Positions 41,709 through 50,509 of a stretch of 64,000 nucleotides of DNA are shown here, one piece after another. The stretch's first letter is position 1; every line of letters begins with the position of its first letter. The notes beneath the pieces were generated by a model. That model worked only from the letters and a program-made list of their open reading frames with translations. It was not told the DNA's origin and did not search any database. The position numbers and the translations under genes were made by a program. Origin of the DNA: UM-FILTER-47-13 sp964445195 (lineage in GTDB: Bacteria > Pseudomonadota > Alphaproteobacteria > Micavibrionales > Micavibrionaceae); NCBI GenBank assembly GCA_964445195.1, contig CAYUKA010000008.1:9823-73822 (forward strand). Reading direction: 5' to 3'.

Positions 41709-43041
41709 GGATGAGAGCCGCGCAGCGGCGCGGCGGCGCTACACCAGAAGCTCCAGCTTTCAGATGGCGCTGTTCTTTATCGTGCTGTGCGGTGCGGCTG
41801 TCGTGATCCTCGGCTATTTTGGCTACTATTTCTATCGCGGCCATTTCGTATACGGCACCGAAGCGGTGATTGATGCCGAAATGCGTCATGTGATGCGGTA
41901 TGACTCGCAGGCCGAGATTGTCGCGGCGCTGGATCACGAAGACCGGGTGTTCCTGCTGCTGGATGCGAATAACGATAAACTGGCCGGGAATCTGGTCGCT
42001 CTGCCGCGTGCCGTGTCGCTGCTGGCCGAGGGGACGCTGGTTTTTGCCCTGCATGAGCGTGAATATGCCGCGAAAATCCATACCTTTCCCGACGGCCGGC
42101 GGCTGCTCGTGGGGGTCGACATTACCGCGGTGTCGGCTGAATACCGCTTTATGCGTGGGCTGAGTATCCTGACGATCGCCTTTATGCTGCTGGTGATTGT
42201 CACCAGCTATCTGATCAGCCGTTTTGTCGTCAATAACACCAACCGGATTGCGGCGACGGCGAAAACGATCATGGATACCGGCGACCTCTCGCAGCGGATC
42301 GCGCTGACTTCGCGCTGGGATGATCTGAGCTCGATGGCTTCGGTGCTGAACGAGTTCCTCGCGCGGATCGAACACCTGATGCGGGGAATACGGCAGGTGT
42401 CCGATAACATTGCCCATGATCTTCGTACGCCGCTGACGCGGTTGCGCGGTCATCTCGAAGACTTGAAAGCGCAAAAGCCGGTTATGAAAAGCAAGGCGCT
42501 GACCGCGACCTGCGAAAGCCTGATTGCGGAGGCCGACCAGATCCTGACGACATTTAACGCGTTGTTGCGGATCGCCCGGATCGAAGCTGGCCGGCAGCAC
42601 GGCGCTTTTGCGGCCACGGACCTGAAGGCGCTGGTTGTCGATGTTCTGGAACTATACCAGCCTCTGGCCGAGGAAAAGGAGATCGCGTTAGAGGCGGCAT
42701 TGTCTGATACGCTCCTGTCCTGTGATCGTGACCTGTTATTTCAGGCCTTCGCCAATGTGCTGGATAATGCCGTCAAATTCACGCCTGCCGGTGGGCGGAT
42801 TGCCGTGGCGTTATATGAGGAAGGGGGGCACACCATTTTCGTTGTCACCGATAGCGGTCCCGGCATCGCGGCAGATGAAAAAAACCGGGTCTTTGACCGG
42901 TTTTACCGTGCCGAGCAAAGCCGGCACACGCCGGGCAGCGGACTGGGTTTAAGCCTTGTTGCGGCTGTAATTGATGTGCATGGCGGCCGGATCTCACTGG
43001 AGAATGCGGAGCCGGGCCTGCGGGTGGAGATTGTGCTGTAA
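41698..43041 (+). CDS. Two-component sensor histidine kinase
   Basis: A membrane histidine kinase of about 447 residues paired with the OmpR-type regulator (11-base overlap). There are two membrane segments, at about residues 20-42 and 158-180, with a periplasmic loop between them. A HAMP region follows (VNNTNRIAATAKTIMDTGDL). The phospho-accepting His is in NIAHDLRTPLTRLRG. The ATPase domain has the N box NVLDNAVKFTP, the G1 box DSGPGIAADEKNRVFDRFYR and the G2 box GSGLGLSLV. The order and spacing are complete. The ATG at 41701 is an equally good start. The HAMP-HisKA-HATPase layout gives no hint of the signal. Confidence 0.92.
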   Translation: MMPEDESRAAARRRYTRSSSFQMALFFIVLCGAAVVILGYFGYYFYRGHFVYGTEAVIDAEMRHVMRYDSQAEIVAALDHEDRVFLLLDANNDKLAGNLVALPRAVSLLAEGTLVFALHEREYAAKIHTFPDGRRLLVGVDITAVSAEYRFMRGLSILTIAFMLLVIVTSYLISRFVVNNTNRIAATAKTIMDTGDLSQRIALTSRWDDLSSMASVLNEFLARIEHLMRGIRQVSDNIAHDLRTPLTRLRGHLEDLKAQKPVMKSKALTATCESLIAEADQILTTFNALLRIARIEAGRQHGAFAATDLKALVVDVLELYQPLAEEKEIALEAALSDTLLSCDRDLLFQAFANVLDNAVKFTPAGGRIAVALYEEGGHTIFVVTDSGPGIAADEKNRVFDRFYRAEQSRHTPGSGLGLSLVAAVIDVHGGRISLENAEPGLRVEIVL

Positions 43042-43086
43042 CGATTACAATCTTGTAATGCTGCGGCCACAAGGATGTAAGAGACG

Positions 43087-44352
43087 ATGAGCCATAATGA
43101 CAACATGAAAATCGCGATTATCGGCACGGGCATATCCGGTCTGGGGGCGGCGTACCTGCTGCATCCGCAGTATGATGTGACCATCTACGAAAAAAATGAA
43201 TATATCGGCGGCCACAGCCGGACGGTTACGATTGAAAAAGACGGCCGGCAGATTCCGGTCGATACCGGCTTTATCGTTTTCAATTACCGCAATTATCATC
43301 ACCTGACGCGGCTGTTTGAACGGCTGGCGGTGCCGGTACAGAAAAGCGATATGTCGTTCGGCGCCAGTATCGCCGACGGCTGGCTGGAATATGGCAGCAA
43401 GGGGATGTTCGCGCAAAAGCGCAACCTGCTGCGCCCGGCTTACCTGAAGATGCTGGGCGATATCCTGCGTTTTAACCGCCAGGCCACGGTCTATATTCAG
43501 GCCCACCAGGACGCGACGCTGGCGCAGTGTCTTGACGATCTGAACATGGGTGACTGGTTCCGCCGCTATTACCTGCAGGCGATGGGCGCGGCGATCTGGA
43601 GCTGTTCGGTCGATACGATCCTGAAATTCCCGGCCGGCAGTTTTATCCGTTTTTTCGACAATCACGGCCTGCTGACTGTCAACGATCATCCGCAATGGTA
43701 TACGGTGACCGGCGGCAGCCGCGAATATGTCGCGCGCCTGACGCAGGGATTTGCCGATAGAATCCGCTTGCAGTGCGGCGTGGAAAAAGTCGTGCGTCAG
43801 GACGGCAGGCTGACCGTGCATGACAGCCATGGCGGGACCGACACGTACGATAAAGTCGTCTTTGCCTGTCATGCCGATGAAGCGCTGGCGATGATCGACG
43901 CGCCCGCGGCAGACATTGCGAATGTGCTCGGCAATTTCACCTATCAGTCAAACGAGGTCGTCGTGCACGGCGATACCAGCTTTATGCCGAAGACGCGCGG
44001 CTGCTGGGCGAGCTGGGTGTATCTGTCCGAACGGACGGAAGATAAAGGTGAAAGCGTGTCATTAAGTTACTGGATGAATAATCTGCAATCCCTCGACCCG
44101 GCGGTGCCGGTCATCGTGACGCTTAACCCGGGCCGGCGGCCGGACGAGGCGCTGATTTACGACGAGCACCGCTTTACCCACCCGGTTTTTACCCGGGATG
44201 CGGTGGCCGCACAGGCCGGTATTGCCGCGATTCAGGGGGTTGATGATATGTGGTTCTGCGGCGCGTATCAGCGCTACGGCTTTCATGAGGACGGGCTGAT
44301 GAGCGCGGTCGGGATGGTCCGTAAAATGGGCGGCACCGTGCCATGGGAATAA
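43087..44352 (+). CDS. FAD-dependent amine-oxidase-type oxidoreductase
   Basis: A 421-residue flavoprotein. The N-terminal Rossmann motif is AIIGTGISGLGAAYLL, followed by YEKNEYIGGHSRTV, the second FAD contact of the amine oxidase/desaturase superfamily. The C-terminal VDDMWFCGAYQRYGFHEDGL closes the FAD domain. It is the type of oxidoreductase found beside DUF1365 and Cfa-like methyltransferases in many proteobacteria, where it is thought to act on membrane acyl chains. It follows the histidine kinase by 45 bases and may start a new unit. A palindromic repeat separates it from the DUF1365 gene. Confidence 0.85.
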   Translation: MSHNDNMKIAIIGTGISGLGAAYLLHPQYDVTIYEKNEYIGGHSRTVTIEKDGRQIPVDTGFIVFNYRNYHHLTRLFERLAVPVQKSDMSFGASIADGWLEYGSKGMFAQKRNLLRPAYLKMLGDILRFNRQATVYIQAHQDATLAQCLDDLNMGDWFRRYYLQAMGAAIWSCSVDTILKFPAGSFIRFFDNHGLLTVNDHPQWYTVTGGSREYVARLTQGFADRIRLQCGVEKVVRQDGRLTVHDSHGGTDTYDKVVFACHADEALAMIDAPAADIANVLGNFTYQSNEVVVHGDTSFMPKTRGCWASWVYLSERTEDKGESVSLSYWMNNLQSLDPAVPVIVTLNPGRRPDEALIYDEHRFTHPVFTRDAVAAQAGIAAIQGVDDMWFCGAYQRYGFHEDGLMSAVGMVRKMGGTVPWE

Positions 44353-44357
44353 TTCAT

Positions 44358-44457
44358 CGTCATTGCGGGGCGGCAACGCCAACGAAGCAATCCAGACTCT
44401 GTCCTTTTGGCAGGCTTTTCTGGATTGCTTCGCTTCCGCTGGTCGCTCGCAATGACG
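44358..44457. repeat. Palindromic intergenic repeat, about 100 bp
   Basis: Two imperfect inverted arms (44358-44396, beginning CGTCATTGCGGGGC, and 44419-44457, ending GGTCGCTCGCAATGACG) flank a 22-base loop. GAAGCAATCCAGA on one arm pairs exactly with TCTGGATTGCTTC on the other. This is the sequence type of the CGTCATTGCGAGC...GAAGCAATCCAG repeats dispersed in many alphaproteobacterial genomes. It occupies the whole gap between two genes. Confidence 0.85.
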
Positions 44458-44473
44458 GAATACAGGGGGCGGA

Positions 44474-45256
44474 ATGAGCGCGCCATTTCCTTCGCTCCTG
44501 ACCGCCAAAGTCATGCACCGGCGGCTGTTCCCGAAAGAGAACGGGTTTACTTACGGCATTTACTATTACGCCCTGCCGTTATCACGGCTTGAGGATCTGC
44601 CGGTGGCCCGCAACCGCTGGCGGCCGGTGAGTTTTTATGAGCGTGATCACGGCAACCGCGACGGCGGCGATTTACGGGTATGGGTGCAGGATATACTCGC
44701 GCAGTACAACGTTCATGAAGCCGACGGGGAGATCGTGCTGATCGCGATGCCGCGGATTTTCGGCTATGTCTTTAACCCGGTCAGTTTCTGGTTGTGCCAT
44801 GACCAGAGTGGCGGATTGCGGGCGGTGATTTGCGAGGTCAATAATACGTTCGGCGAGACTCACTCTTATTTATGCGCCCGCGCCGATCACGGTGTCATTG
44901 ACCGGGGCGACCGCCTGGTGGCTCAAAAACTGTTCCATGTCTCGCCCTTTTTAAAACGTGAAGGGCATTACGAATTCCGGTTTGACGTCCGGACGGATAA
45001 GTTTGCCGCCTTTATCGATTTTTATGACGGCCATGGCGACAAGCAGCTTGCCACCTCGCTGACCGGTCATTATCAAACGCTGACACCGGCTGCCGTGCGG
45101 ACGGCCTTCTGGCGTTATCCGCTGGTCACGTTCAGGGCGATCAGTCTCATACACTGGCAGGCGCTGAAGCTGATCTTCAAAGGTATCCGGCATATCCGCA
45201 AACCGGTACAAAAGGACGAGCGGCTGAGCGCTACCGGCAACCTTACCAAAAATTAA
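44474..45256 (+). CDS. DUF1365 family protein
   Basis: A 260-residue protein of the DUF1365 family. Family features are KVMHRRLFPKENGFTYGIYY at the start, PRIFGYVFNPVSFWLCHD, CEVNNTFGETHSYL and KLFHVSPFLKREGHYEFRFD. The ATG at 44474 has GGGGGCGGA just upstream. DUF1365 genes almost always sit between a flavin oxidoreductase and a Cfa-type methyltransferase, as they do here apart from one intervening gene. A role in acyl-chain modification is presumed but unproven. It is cytoplasmic or membrane-associated with no clear signal peptide. Confidence 0.9.
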   Translation: MSAPFPSLLTAKVMHRRLFPKENGFTYGIYYYALPLSRLEDLPVARNRWRPVSFYERDHGNRDGGDLRVWVQDILAQYNVHEADGEIVLIAMPRIFGYVFNPVSFWLCHDQSGGLRAVICEVNNTFGETHSYLCARADHGVIDRGDRLVAQKLFHVSPFLKREGHYEFRFDVRTDKFAAFIDFYDGHGDKQLATSLTGHYQTLTPAAVRTAFWRYPLVTFRAISLIHWQALKLIFKGIRHIRKPVQKDERLSATGNLTKN

Positions 45257-45327
45257 CGTGAGTCCTGGCGCCCCCTTCTATACGCTGGAAATCAAGAGTT
45301 TTTACTGATTTAAGGATTGAGTTCATC

Positions 45328-46143
45328 ATGATGCGTCAAACGGCTCTCGTCTTTAGTTTTGTGTGTGCCTTTGCTGTTTCCGGTCCGGCATCGGCCGATA
45401 ATCTGAACGCGGCACTGGCCGGCGGTCAGTCCTATGATGCGTCGGCGCCGGACGGCGACTGGCACGTAACGGTTGGGGCAGGGGCGCTGGTTGTGCCGGA
45501 ATATCAGGGCGGCGAGGAATATGAGTTTATCCCGGTGCCATATATTGATATTCGCTACAGGGACCGGGTTGAGCTTAACCCCTTCGACGGTCTGCGGTTT
45601 AACGCGCTACAGAACGAGGCGCTGACGCTGGGTGTGGGACTTGGCGCTGATTTTGGCCGCGATGATGATGACGCGGACCGTCTGCGCGGTCTTGGTGATG
45701 TCGACCCGGCCGCGGAAGGCTTGCTGTTTGCCGAATATCGTTACGAGCGGGCCAGCCTTGGTGTGACCTTTGCCCATGACATGACCGGTAACGGCCATGA
45801 AGGCTATACGGCTGAGCTGGAAGCCGCCTATATGATGCCGGTGAATCGCCGGTTATTTGTGACTACATCCGTCGGCACGCATTACGCGAGCGAGAATTAC
45901 ATGGACAGCTATTTCGGTGTGAATGCCCGGCAGGCCGCGCGCTCTGGCCTGCAGCAATTTGATGCCGGGGCCGGATTCAAGGATGTGAGCGGCGGTTTGT
46001 TCGCCCGCTATATGTGGGACGAGAGCTGGTCGCTGAACGGCTTTGCCCGCTATAGCCGCCTGGTTGGCGATGCGGCTGACAGCCCGGTGATCGAAACCGA
46101 AAACCAGGCCATAACCGGCGCGTTTGTGGCCTACAGTTTCTAA
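45328..46143 (+). CDS. MipA/OmpV-family outer-membrane protein
   Basis: A 271-residue outer-membrane protein with a signal peptide (residues 1-23, ending GPASA). Antiparallel strands of alternating aromatic and polar residues fit the MipA/OmpV barrel: WHVTVGAGALVVPEYQGGEE, FIPVPYIDIRYRDRV, and a last strand ending in GAFVAYSF with a terminal Phe, the signal for barrel assembly. MipA was first described as an MltA-interacting protein, but most members are uncharacterised barrels. It stands between DUF1365 and cfa, with its own 71-base upstream gap, so its link to the pathway may be accidental. Confidence 0.85.
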   Translation: MMRQTALVFSFVCAFAVSGPASADNLNAALAGGQSYDASAPDGDWHVTVGAGALVVPEYQGGEEYEFIPVPYIDIRYRDRVELNPFDGLRFNALQNEALTLGVGLGADFGRDDDDADRLRGLGDVDPAAEGLLFAEYRYERASLGVTFAHDMTGNGHEGYTAELEAAYMMPVNRRLFVTTSVGTHYASENYMDSYFGVNARQAARSGLQQFDAGAGFKDVSGGLFARYMWDESWSLNGFARYSRLVGDAADSPVIETENQAITGAFVAYSF

Positions 46144-46258
46144 GGGCTGCGGGCGTTTCTTATAAACCTTACCTAAAGTTAATCGGGCGGTAATCGCCCG
46201 GTTATAAGCGGTTCCGTAAGATAGAAGAACAGACAGACTGAAAAAAGAGTGAGATGAG

Positions 46259-47425
46259 ATGTTGATGCCGCAAACCGCCGACCGGTTTTTAAAGAGCCTG
46301 GACCGCCTGCAATACGGGGCGCTGGAACTGGTCACCCCGGACGGACAGGTCAGAACATTTGAAGGAAGAAGCCCCGGCATCCGGGCACGGCTGGAGATGC
46401 GCGACTGGCGCGTGGCAGGCAACCTTGCGGCGCGCGGCGATATTGGGTTTGCCGAGGATTACCGGCACGGCCTGTGGGATACGAGCAACCTGCAAAACCT
46501 TCTGGCGCTCGGGCTGCAGAACGATCAGGCCATTCGCCGCTATGTGTTCGGCAGCCGTTTTTTCCAGACGCTTTCGCGTTTGTCTTACCTGCTGCGGCTG
46601 AACACGCTGCAGGGGAGTAAAAAGAATGTTCATGCGCATTATGATCTGGGCAACGATTTTTACAGCCTGTGGCTCGACCCGTCGATGACGTATTCCTCGG
46701 CGCTTTACAAGTATGACGGCGAAGACCTGATGCAGGCGCAATATAATAAATATGACCGCATCCTTGACTGCCTGAACGGTACATCCGGCAGCCTGCTGGA
46801 GATTGGCTGCGGCTGGGGCGGTTTTGCCGAACGCGCGGCGGGCCGGGGTGATTTTGATCTGAAAGGGATTACGCTGTCTGAAGAACAATATGATTATGCC
46901 CGCACCCGCCTTGAAACCGGTTCCGGTGCGCGCGTGGCGCTGGAAGATTACCGGCACCAGGGCGGCAAGTACGATCATATCGTCTCGATCGAAATGTTCG
47001 AGGCTGTGGGCGAGCGTTACTGGCCGACCTATTTCAGCAAGGTCGGCGATCTGCTGAATAAAAACGGCAAGGCGGTCATCCAGACGATCACGATCGATGA
47101 TGCGCGGTTCGAGCGTTATCGCCGCGGCGGCGATGTCATCCGCAGCTATATTTTCCCCGGCGGCATGCTGCCCGGCCCGTCCCGTTTCCGGCGCGAAGCG
47201 GAAAAGGCAGGGCTGCGCGTAACCGGCGAATATCACTTTGGCAAGGATTATGCCCGCACGCTGGAAGCGTGGCTGAACCGGTTTGATGAAACGCGCGGCG
47301 CGGTCAGGGATCTGGGCTTTGACGACAGCTTTATCCGGCTGTGGCGTTTCTACCTGGCGGCCTGTATTGCCGGTTTTTCCACCGGGCGCACCAGTGTGAT
47401 GCAGGCGGAGGTGTCCCATGCCTGA
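46259..47425 (+). CDS. cfa: Cyclopropane-fatty-acyl-phospholipid synthase family methyltransferase
   Basis: SAM-dependent enzyme acting on unsaturated acyl chains of membrane phospholipids. The 388-residue protein has an N-terminal lipid-binding part (residues 1-110), HYDLGNDFYSLWLDPSMTYS, the SAM loop LEIGCGWGGFAERAA, GITLSEEQYDYAR, and the late motif SIEMFEAVGERYWPTYF. The length matches Cfa. It opens the tightly overlapped operon cfa-chalcone isomerase-like-MFS-DUF3833-SDR-SOUL. Relatives in alphaproteobacteria include enzymes that add methyl branches during furan fatty acid synthesis, so the product need not be a cyclopropane. Confidence 0.92.
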   Translation: MLMPQTADRFLKSLDRLQYGALELVTPDGQVRTFEGRSPGIRARLEMRDWRVAGNLAARGDIGFAEDYRHGLWDTSNLQNLLALGLQNDQAIRRYVFGSRFFQTLSRLSYLLRLNTLQGSKKNVHAHYDLGNDFYSLWLDPSMTYSSALYKYDGEDLMQAQYNKYDRILDCLNGTSGSLLEIGCGWGGFAERAAGRGDFDLKGITLSEEQYDYARTRLETGSGARVALEDYRHQGGKYDHIVSIEMFEAVGERYWPTYFSKVGDLLNKNGKAVIQTITIDDARFERYRRGGDVIRSYIFPGGMLPGPSRFRREAEKAGLRVTGEYHFGKDYARTLEAWLNRFDETRGAVRDLGFDDSFIRLWRFYLAACIAGFSTGRTSVMQAEVSHA

Positions 47426-47945
47426 TGTCCGCGATGTTGTCCGTTTGACCTGTATGATGGCGATGCTGGGAATCGCCCCTGCCCATGCGTTCGAACATAT
47501 CAGGATCAATGTGCCGGCGGCCGAGACAGTCGGCAAGGGTCGCCTGTCGGTCATGTTCTGGGATGTTTATGATGCGGCCCTGTTCGCGCCCGGCGGGCAG
47601 TGGCGTGCCGAAGGGCCGTTTGCGCTCAGTCTCACATATCTGCGCGATATCAGGGGGCGGGCGATTGCCGACCGGTCGGCGGAGGAAATCCGCAAGCTGG
47701 GTTTTGGGGATGAGGTAACGCTGGCGACCTGGCATAACCAGATGCGCGGCATTTTCCCTGATGTGGCAGAAGGCACGACCCTGACCGGTGTTTACACTGA
47801 AGACGGTGAGAGCATTTTTTATCATGATGACCAGGAGATTGGCCGCGTCAGGGATCCGGCATTCGGCCGCTATTTCTTCAATATCTGGCTTGACCCGCAG
47901 ACCAGCGCGCCGGAATTACGGGCCCGGCTTTTGGGTCAGCGATGA
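47418..47945 (+). CDS. Chalcone-isomerase-like periplasmic protein
   Basis: A 175-residue exported protein with a signal peptide (residues 1-24, ending APAHA). The body matches bacterial chalcone-isomerase-fold proteins: SVMFWDVYDAALFAPGGQW, LTYLRDIRGRAIADRSAEEI, MRGIFPDVAEGTTLTGVY and FFNIWLDPQTS. In eukaryotes the same fold includes fatty-acid-binding proteins, which fits the neighbouring acyl-chain enzymes better than flavonoid chemistry. It overlaps cfa by 8 bases and the MFS gene by 4. Biochemical activity is unknown. Confidence 0.85.
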   Translation: MPDVRDVVRLTCMMAMLGIAPAHAFEHIRINVPAAETVGKGRLSVMFWDVYDAALFAPGGQWRAEGPFALSLTYLRDIRGRAIADRSAEEIRKLGFGDEVTLATWHNQMRGIFPDVAEGTTLTGVYTEDGESIFYHDDQEIGRVRDPAFGRYFFNIWLDPQTSAPELRARLLGQR

Positions 47946-49249
47946 GCAGCGATCCGGCCCGGCCGATACCCCGCCTGTCTTTGCTTTGCTACAGCCTGAT
48001 GGCCCTGCCCCTGGCGTTTGCCGGGCTGCCGCTTTATATCCATGCGCCTGATTTTTATGCCGTACAGGGCGGCCTGTCGCTGGCAGCGATCGGGATGACA
48101 ATCCTGTTGGTGCGCGTGTTCGACGCGGTGCAGGACCCGCTGATCGGCTGGCTGTCCAATAAATATGCGGCAAAGCGCCCGGCGCTGATGATCGGGGCGT
48201 TTGCCGCGATGGCGGCCGGTTTCCTGATGCTGTTTAACCCGCCCGCGCAACTAACGCTGCTCTGGTTTGCTATCAGCCTGCTGATCGCGACCACGGCCTT
48301 CAGCATCCTGACGATTAACCTGAATGCGCTCGGCAGTTTATGGAGCGGACAGCGCGATGAAAAAACCCGGATCACGGCCTGGCGTGAAGCGTTTGGTCTG
48401 ATCGGGCTTCTCATTGCCGCGATCCTGCCCGGCCTGTTTAACCTGCACGTTTATGCCGTGATTTTGTCTGTCCTGCTGGCCGGTGCGGCCTTTTTATTGT
48501 GGCAGTGGAATAAGGCGCATCATGCCGTAATCGCCCGGCGCGAGGGCCTGTATGAACGGCTGAATTTAACCGCGTTGCTCGCTAAAGCCAACCGCGGCTT
48601 TTACGCCGTTTACGGGCTCAGCATGCTGGCCTCGTCGATTCCGGCGGTCCTGGTGCTGTTCTTTATCCGCGACCGTCTGGGCCTAGAGGAGTATACCGGC
48701 CTGTTCCTGCTGCTGTATTTCCTGTCGGGCGCGCTGGGTATGCCGCTCTGGCAGGCTTTGGCGCGCCGTGTCGGTAAGGAGCGCGCCTGGCTGTTCTCCA
48801 TGTTCGTGGCTGTGGCGGCTTTTGTCTGGGCGTATTTTCTGGGCACCGGCGCGCTGGCGCCTTATGCGCTGGTCTGCGTCTTTTCCGGGTTGGCGCTGGG
48901 GGCGGAACTGGCCCTGCCGCCGGCGCTGCTGTCGGAGATGATCGACCGGCAGGGCGCGCAGGATCAAACCGCGTTTTATTTTGCCGCGATGGCGTTTCTG
49001 GCCAAGGCGGCGCTGGCGGCCGGCAGCGGTCTGGCCTTCCTGATTCTCGGTTTCAGTTCTTTCGTGCCGGCCAGCGCCAATGCGGCGGCGGCGTTGCAGG
49101 CACTCGGTTTTACCTATGCGGTATTGCCCTGCCTGCTCAAGCTTGCTGCGGCCGCGGGGCTTTATTGTATTATTCAATCCTTGCGTAGAGGAGATCATCA
49201 TGCGCATTCTGTTCATCACATTCCTTCTGGGGGTCACAATGGGACTTAG
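47942..49249 (+). CDS. MFS transporter of the GPH (MelB-like) type
   Basis: A 435-residue inner-membrane transporter with about twelve hydrophobic segments. The first cytoplasmic loop reads VRVFDAVQDPLIGWLSNKYA, matching the D-x4-DPLIG-x-LSD signature of the glycoside-pentoside-hexuronide:cation symporter branch. The last 20 residues are hydrophilic and overlap the start of the DUF3833 gene by 50 bases, which suggests translational coupling. In this operon the substrate may be a lipid precursor or lysolipid, as for the MFS-2/LplT-like branch, rather than a sugar; that is inference only. Confidence 0.85.
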   Translation: MSSDPARPIPRLSLLCYSLMALPLAFAGLPLYIHAPDFYAVQGGLSLAAIGMTILLVRVFDAVQDPLIGWLSNKYAAKRPALMIGAFAAMAAGFLMLFNPPAQLTLLWFAISLLIATTAFSILTINLNALGSLWSGQRDEKTRITAWREAFGLIGLLIAAILPGLFNLHVYAVILSVLLAGAAFLLWQWNKAHHAVIARREGLYERLNLTALLAKANRGFYAVYGLSMLASSIPAVLVLFFIRDRLGLEEYTGLFLLLYFLSGALGMPLWQALARRVGKERAWLFSMFVAVAAFVWAYFLGTGALAPYALVCVFSGLALGAELALPPALLSEMIDRQGAQDQTAFYFAAMAFLAKAALAAGSGLAFLILGFSSFVPASANAAAALQALGFTYAVLPCLLKLAAAAGLYCIIQSLRRGDHHAHSVHHIPSGGHNGT

Positions 49250-49742
49250 CGGTTGCGGCGGCGGCCATACGCTTAAACATTACGAAGGCGCCGAACCGGC
49301 GATGGATATTAAAGCGTACTTCACCGGGCCGATTAAGGCATGGGGGCTGGTGCAGGACCGTTCCGGCAAGGTTATCCGACGCTTTGATATTGATCTGGTC
49401 GGGACGTGGGACGGCGATACCGGCACGCTGGAAGAATATTTCGATTATTATGACGGCGAAAAGCAAAAGCGGGTCTGGACGATTCGCCGCACCGGTAAGA
49501 ACACTTACGAAGGCACGGCGGATGACATCCTCGGCACCGCAACGGGTGCAGCGGCCGGTAATGCCGTGCGGTGGGGCTATGTCATGGATCTGCCGGTCGG
49601 CGACCGGACCTATAAAATCACGTTCGATGACTGGATGTTCCTGATGAATGACGGCGTACTGATCAACCGGTCTTACCTGAAAAAATTCGGTATCCGGGTG
49701 GCGGAGCTGACGCTGTTCATGCAGAAACAGGATGCGGAATGA
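49200..49742 (+). CDS. DUF3833 lipoprotein
   Basis: A 180-residue lipoprotein. The signal sequence MRILFITFLLGVTMGLSGC ends with the lipobox LSGC (Cys19). The mature part has the DUF3833 pattern KAWGLVQDRSGKVIRRFDID, GTLEEYFDYYDGEKQKRVW and DDWMFLMNDGVLINRSYLKK. The strands suggest a lipocalin-like barrel. The ATG at 49200 follows GGAGATCATC; an upstream reading from 49080 lies inside the MFS gene. It overlaps the next gene by 4 bases. DUF3833 has no known function but recurs in Cfa/SDR clusters of proteobacteria. Confidence 0.88.
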   Translation: MRILFITFLLGVTMGLSGCGGGHTLKHYEGAEPAMDIKAYFTGPIKAWGLVQDRSGKVIRRFDIDLVGTWDGDTGTLEEYFDYYDGEKQKRVWTIRRTGKNTYEGTADDILGTATGAAAGNAVRWGYVMDLPVGDRTYKITFDDWMFLMNDGVLINRSYLKKFGIRVAELTLFMQKQDAE

Positions 49743-50509
49743 CACAGGATTATAACGGCAGACATGTCTGGATCATTGGCGCCAGCAGCGGGATCGGCCG
49801 GGCGCTGGCGCAGGAGCTGGCCCGGCGCGGGGCGGTGCTCCTGCTCTCTGCCCGGCGTGAAGATGAGCTTAAAGCATTGCATGACGAGCTGGGCGGCGGG
49901 CATCACGTCCTGCCGCTTGACGTATCTGATGACAAAGCTGTCTTTGCCGCCGCGGAAAAGATCAAAACACTTGTGCCGCGCCTTGATAGCGCCGTGTTCA
50001 TGGCCGCCACCTATGTGCCGACCAGCTTTGAAGAGACGAAAATCGACGATCTGCGCCGCGCCGTTGATATCAATTTATACGGGGCCTTTGCCGTGACGCT
50101 GGCGGCCTGCGATCTATACAAGGCGCAAAAGGGCGGCCAGATTGCGCTATGCGCCAGTGTTGCCGGTTACCGGGGCCTGCCGAACGCCCAGCCCTACAGC
50201 GCGACCAAGGCGGCGCTGATGAACCTCGCCGAGACATTATATATCGACCTTGCGGCCCATAACATTGATGTCAAAGTCATCAATCCCGGCTTTGTCCGCA
50301 CACCGATGACCGACAAGAATGATTTCGCGATGCCGATGATCATTGAACCGGCACAGGCCGCGAAAGCGATTGCCGACGGCCTGCAAAAGCGGGCGTTTGA
50401 AATTCACTTTCCGAAAAGATTCACCCTGATCATGAAGCTTGTGCATATGCTGCCCCCGATCCTTTATTTCCCGCTGGTTAAAAAAATGAAGGTGGAGCCG
50501 GAAGAATGA
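49739..50509 (+). CDS. Short-chain dehydrogenase/reductase in the lipid cluster
   Basis: A 256-residue NAD(P)-dependent SDR. The cofactor loop is IGASSGIGRALAQELA, the catalytic Ser lies in ALCASVAGYRG, and the active pair is YSATK (Tyr-x3-Lys). PGFVRTPMTDKNDF is the usual substrate-side loop. The C-terminal stretch (MKLVHMLPPILYFPLVKKMK) is hydrophobic and amphipathic and may touch the membrane. It overlaps both neighbours by 4 bases. A similar SDR accompanies Cfa-like genes in Rhodobacter and Vibrio-type clusters, suggesting an acyl-chain or lipid substrate. Confidence 0.9.
   Translation: MTQDYNGRHVWIIGASSGIGRALAQELARRGAVLLLSARREDELKALHDELGGGHHVLPLDVSDDKAVFAAAEKIKTLVPRLDSAVFMAATYVPTSFEETKIDDLRRAVDINLYGAFAVTLAACDLYKAQKGGQIALCASVAGYRGLPNAQPYSATKAALMNLAETLYIDLAAHNIDVKVINPGFVRTPMTDKNDFAMPMIIEPAQAAKAIADGLQKRAFEIHFPKRFTLIMKLVHMLPPILYFPLVKKMKVEPEE

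Noticed and set aside
46184..46200. Hairpin CGGGCG/CGCCCG after the MipA gene as a terminator
   Set aside because: The stem is perfect but is not followed by a T run (GTTATAAG), so termination is unconvincing.
46289..47554. Minus-strand ORF of 421 residues opposite cfa
   Set aside because: Antisense of a certain methyltransferase gene; the composition is typical of shadow frames.
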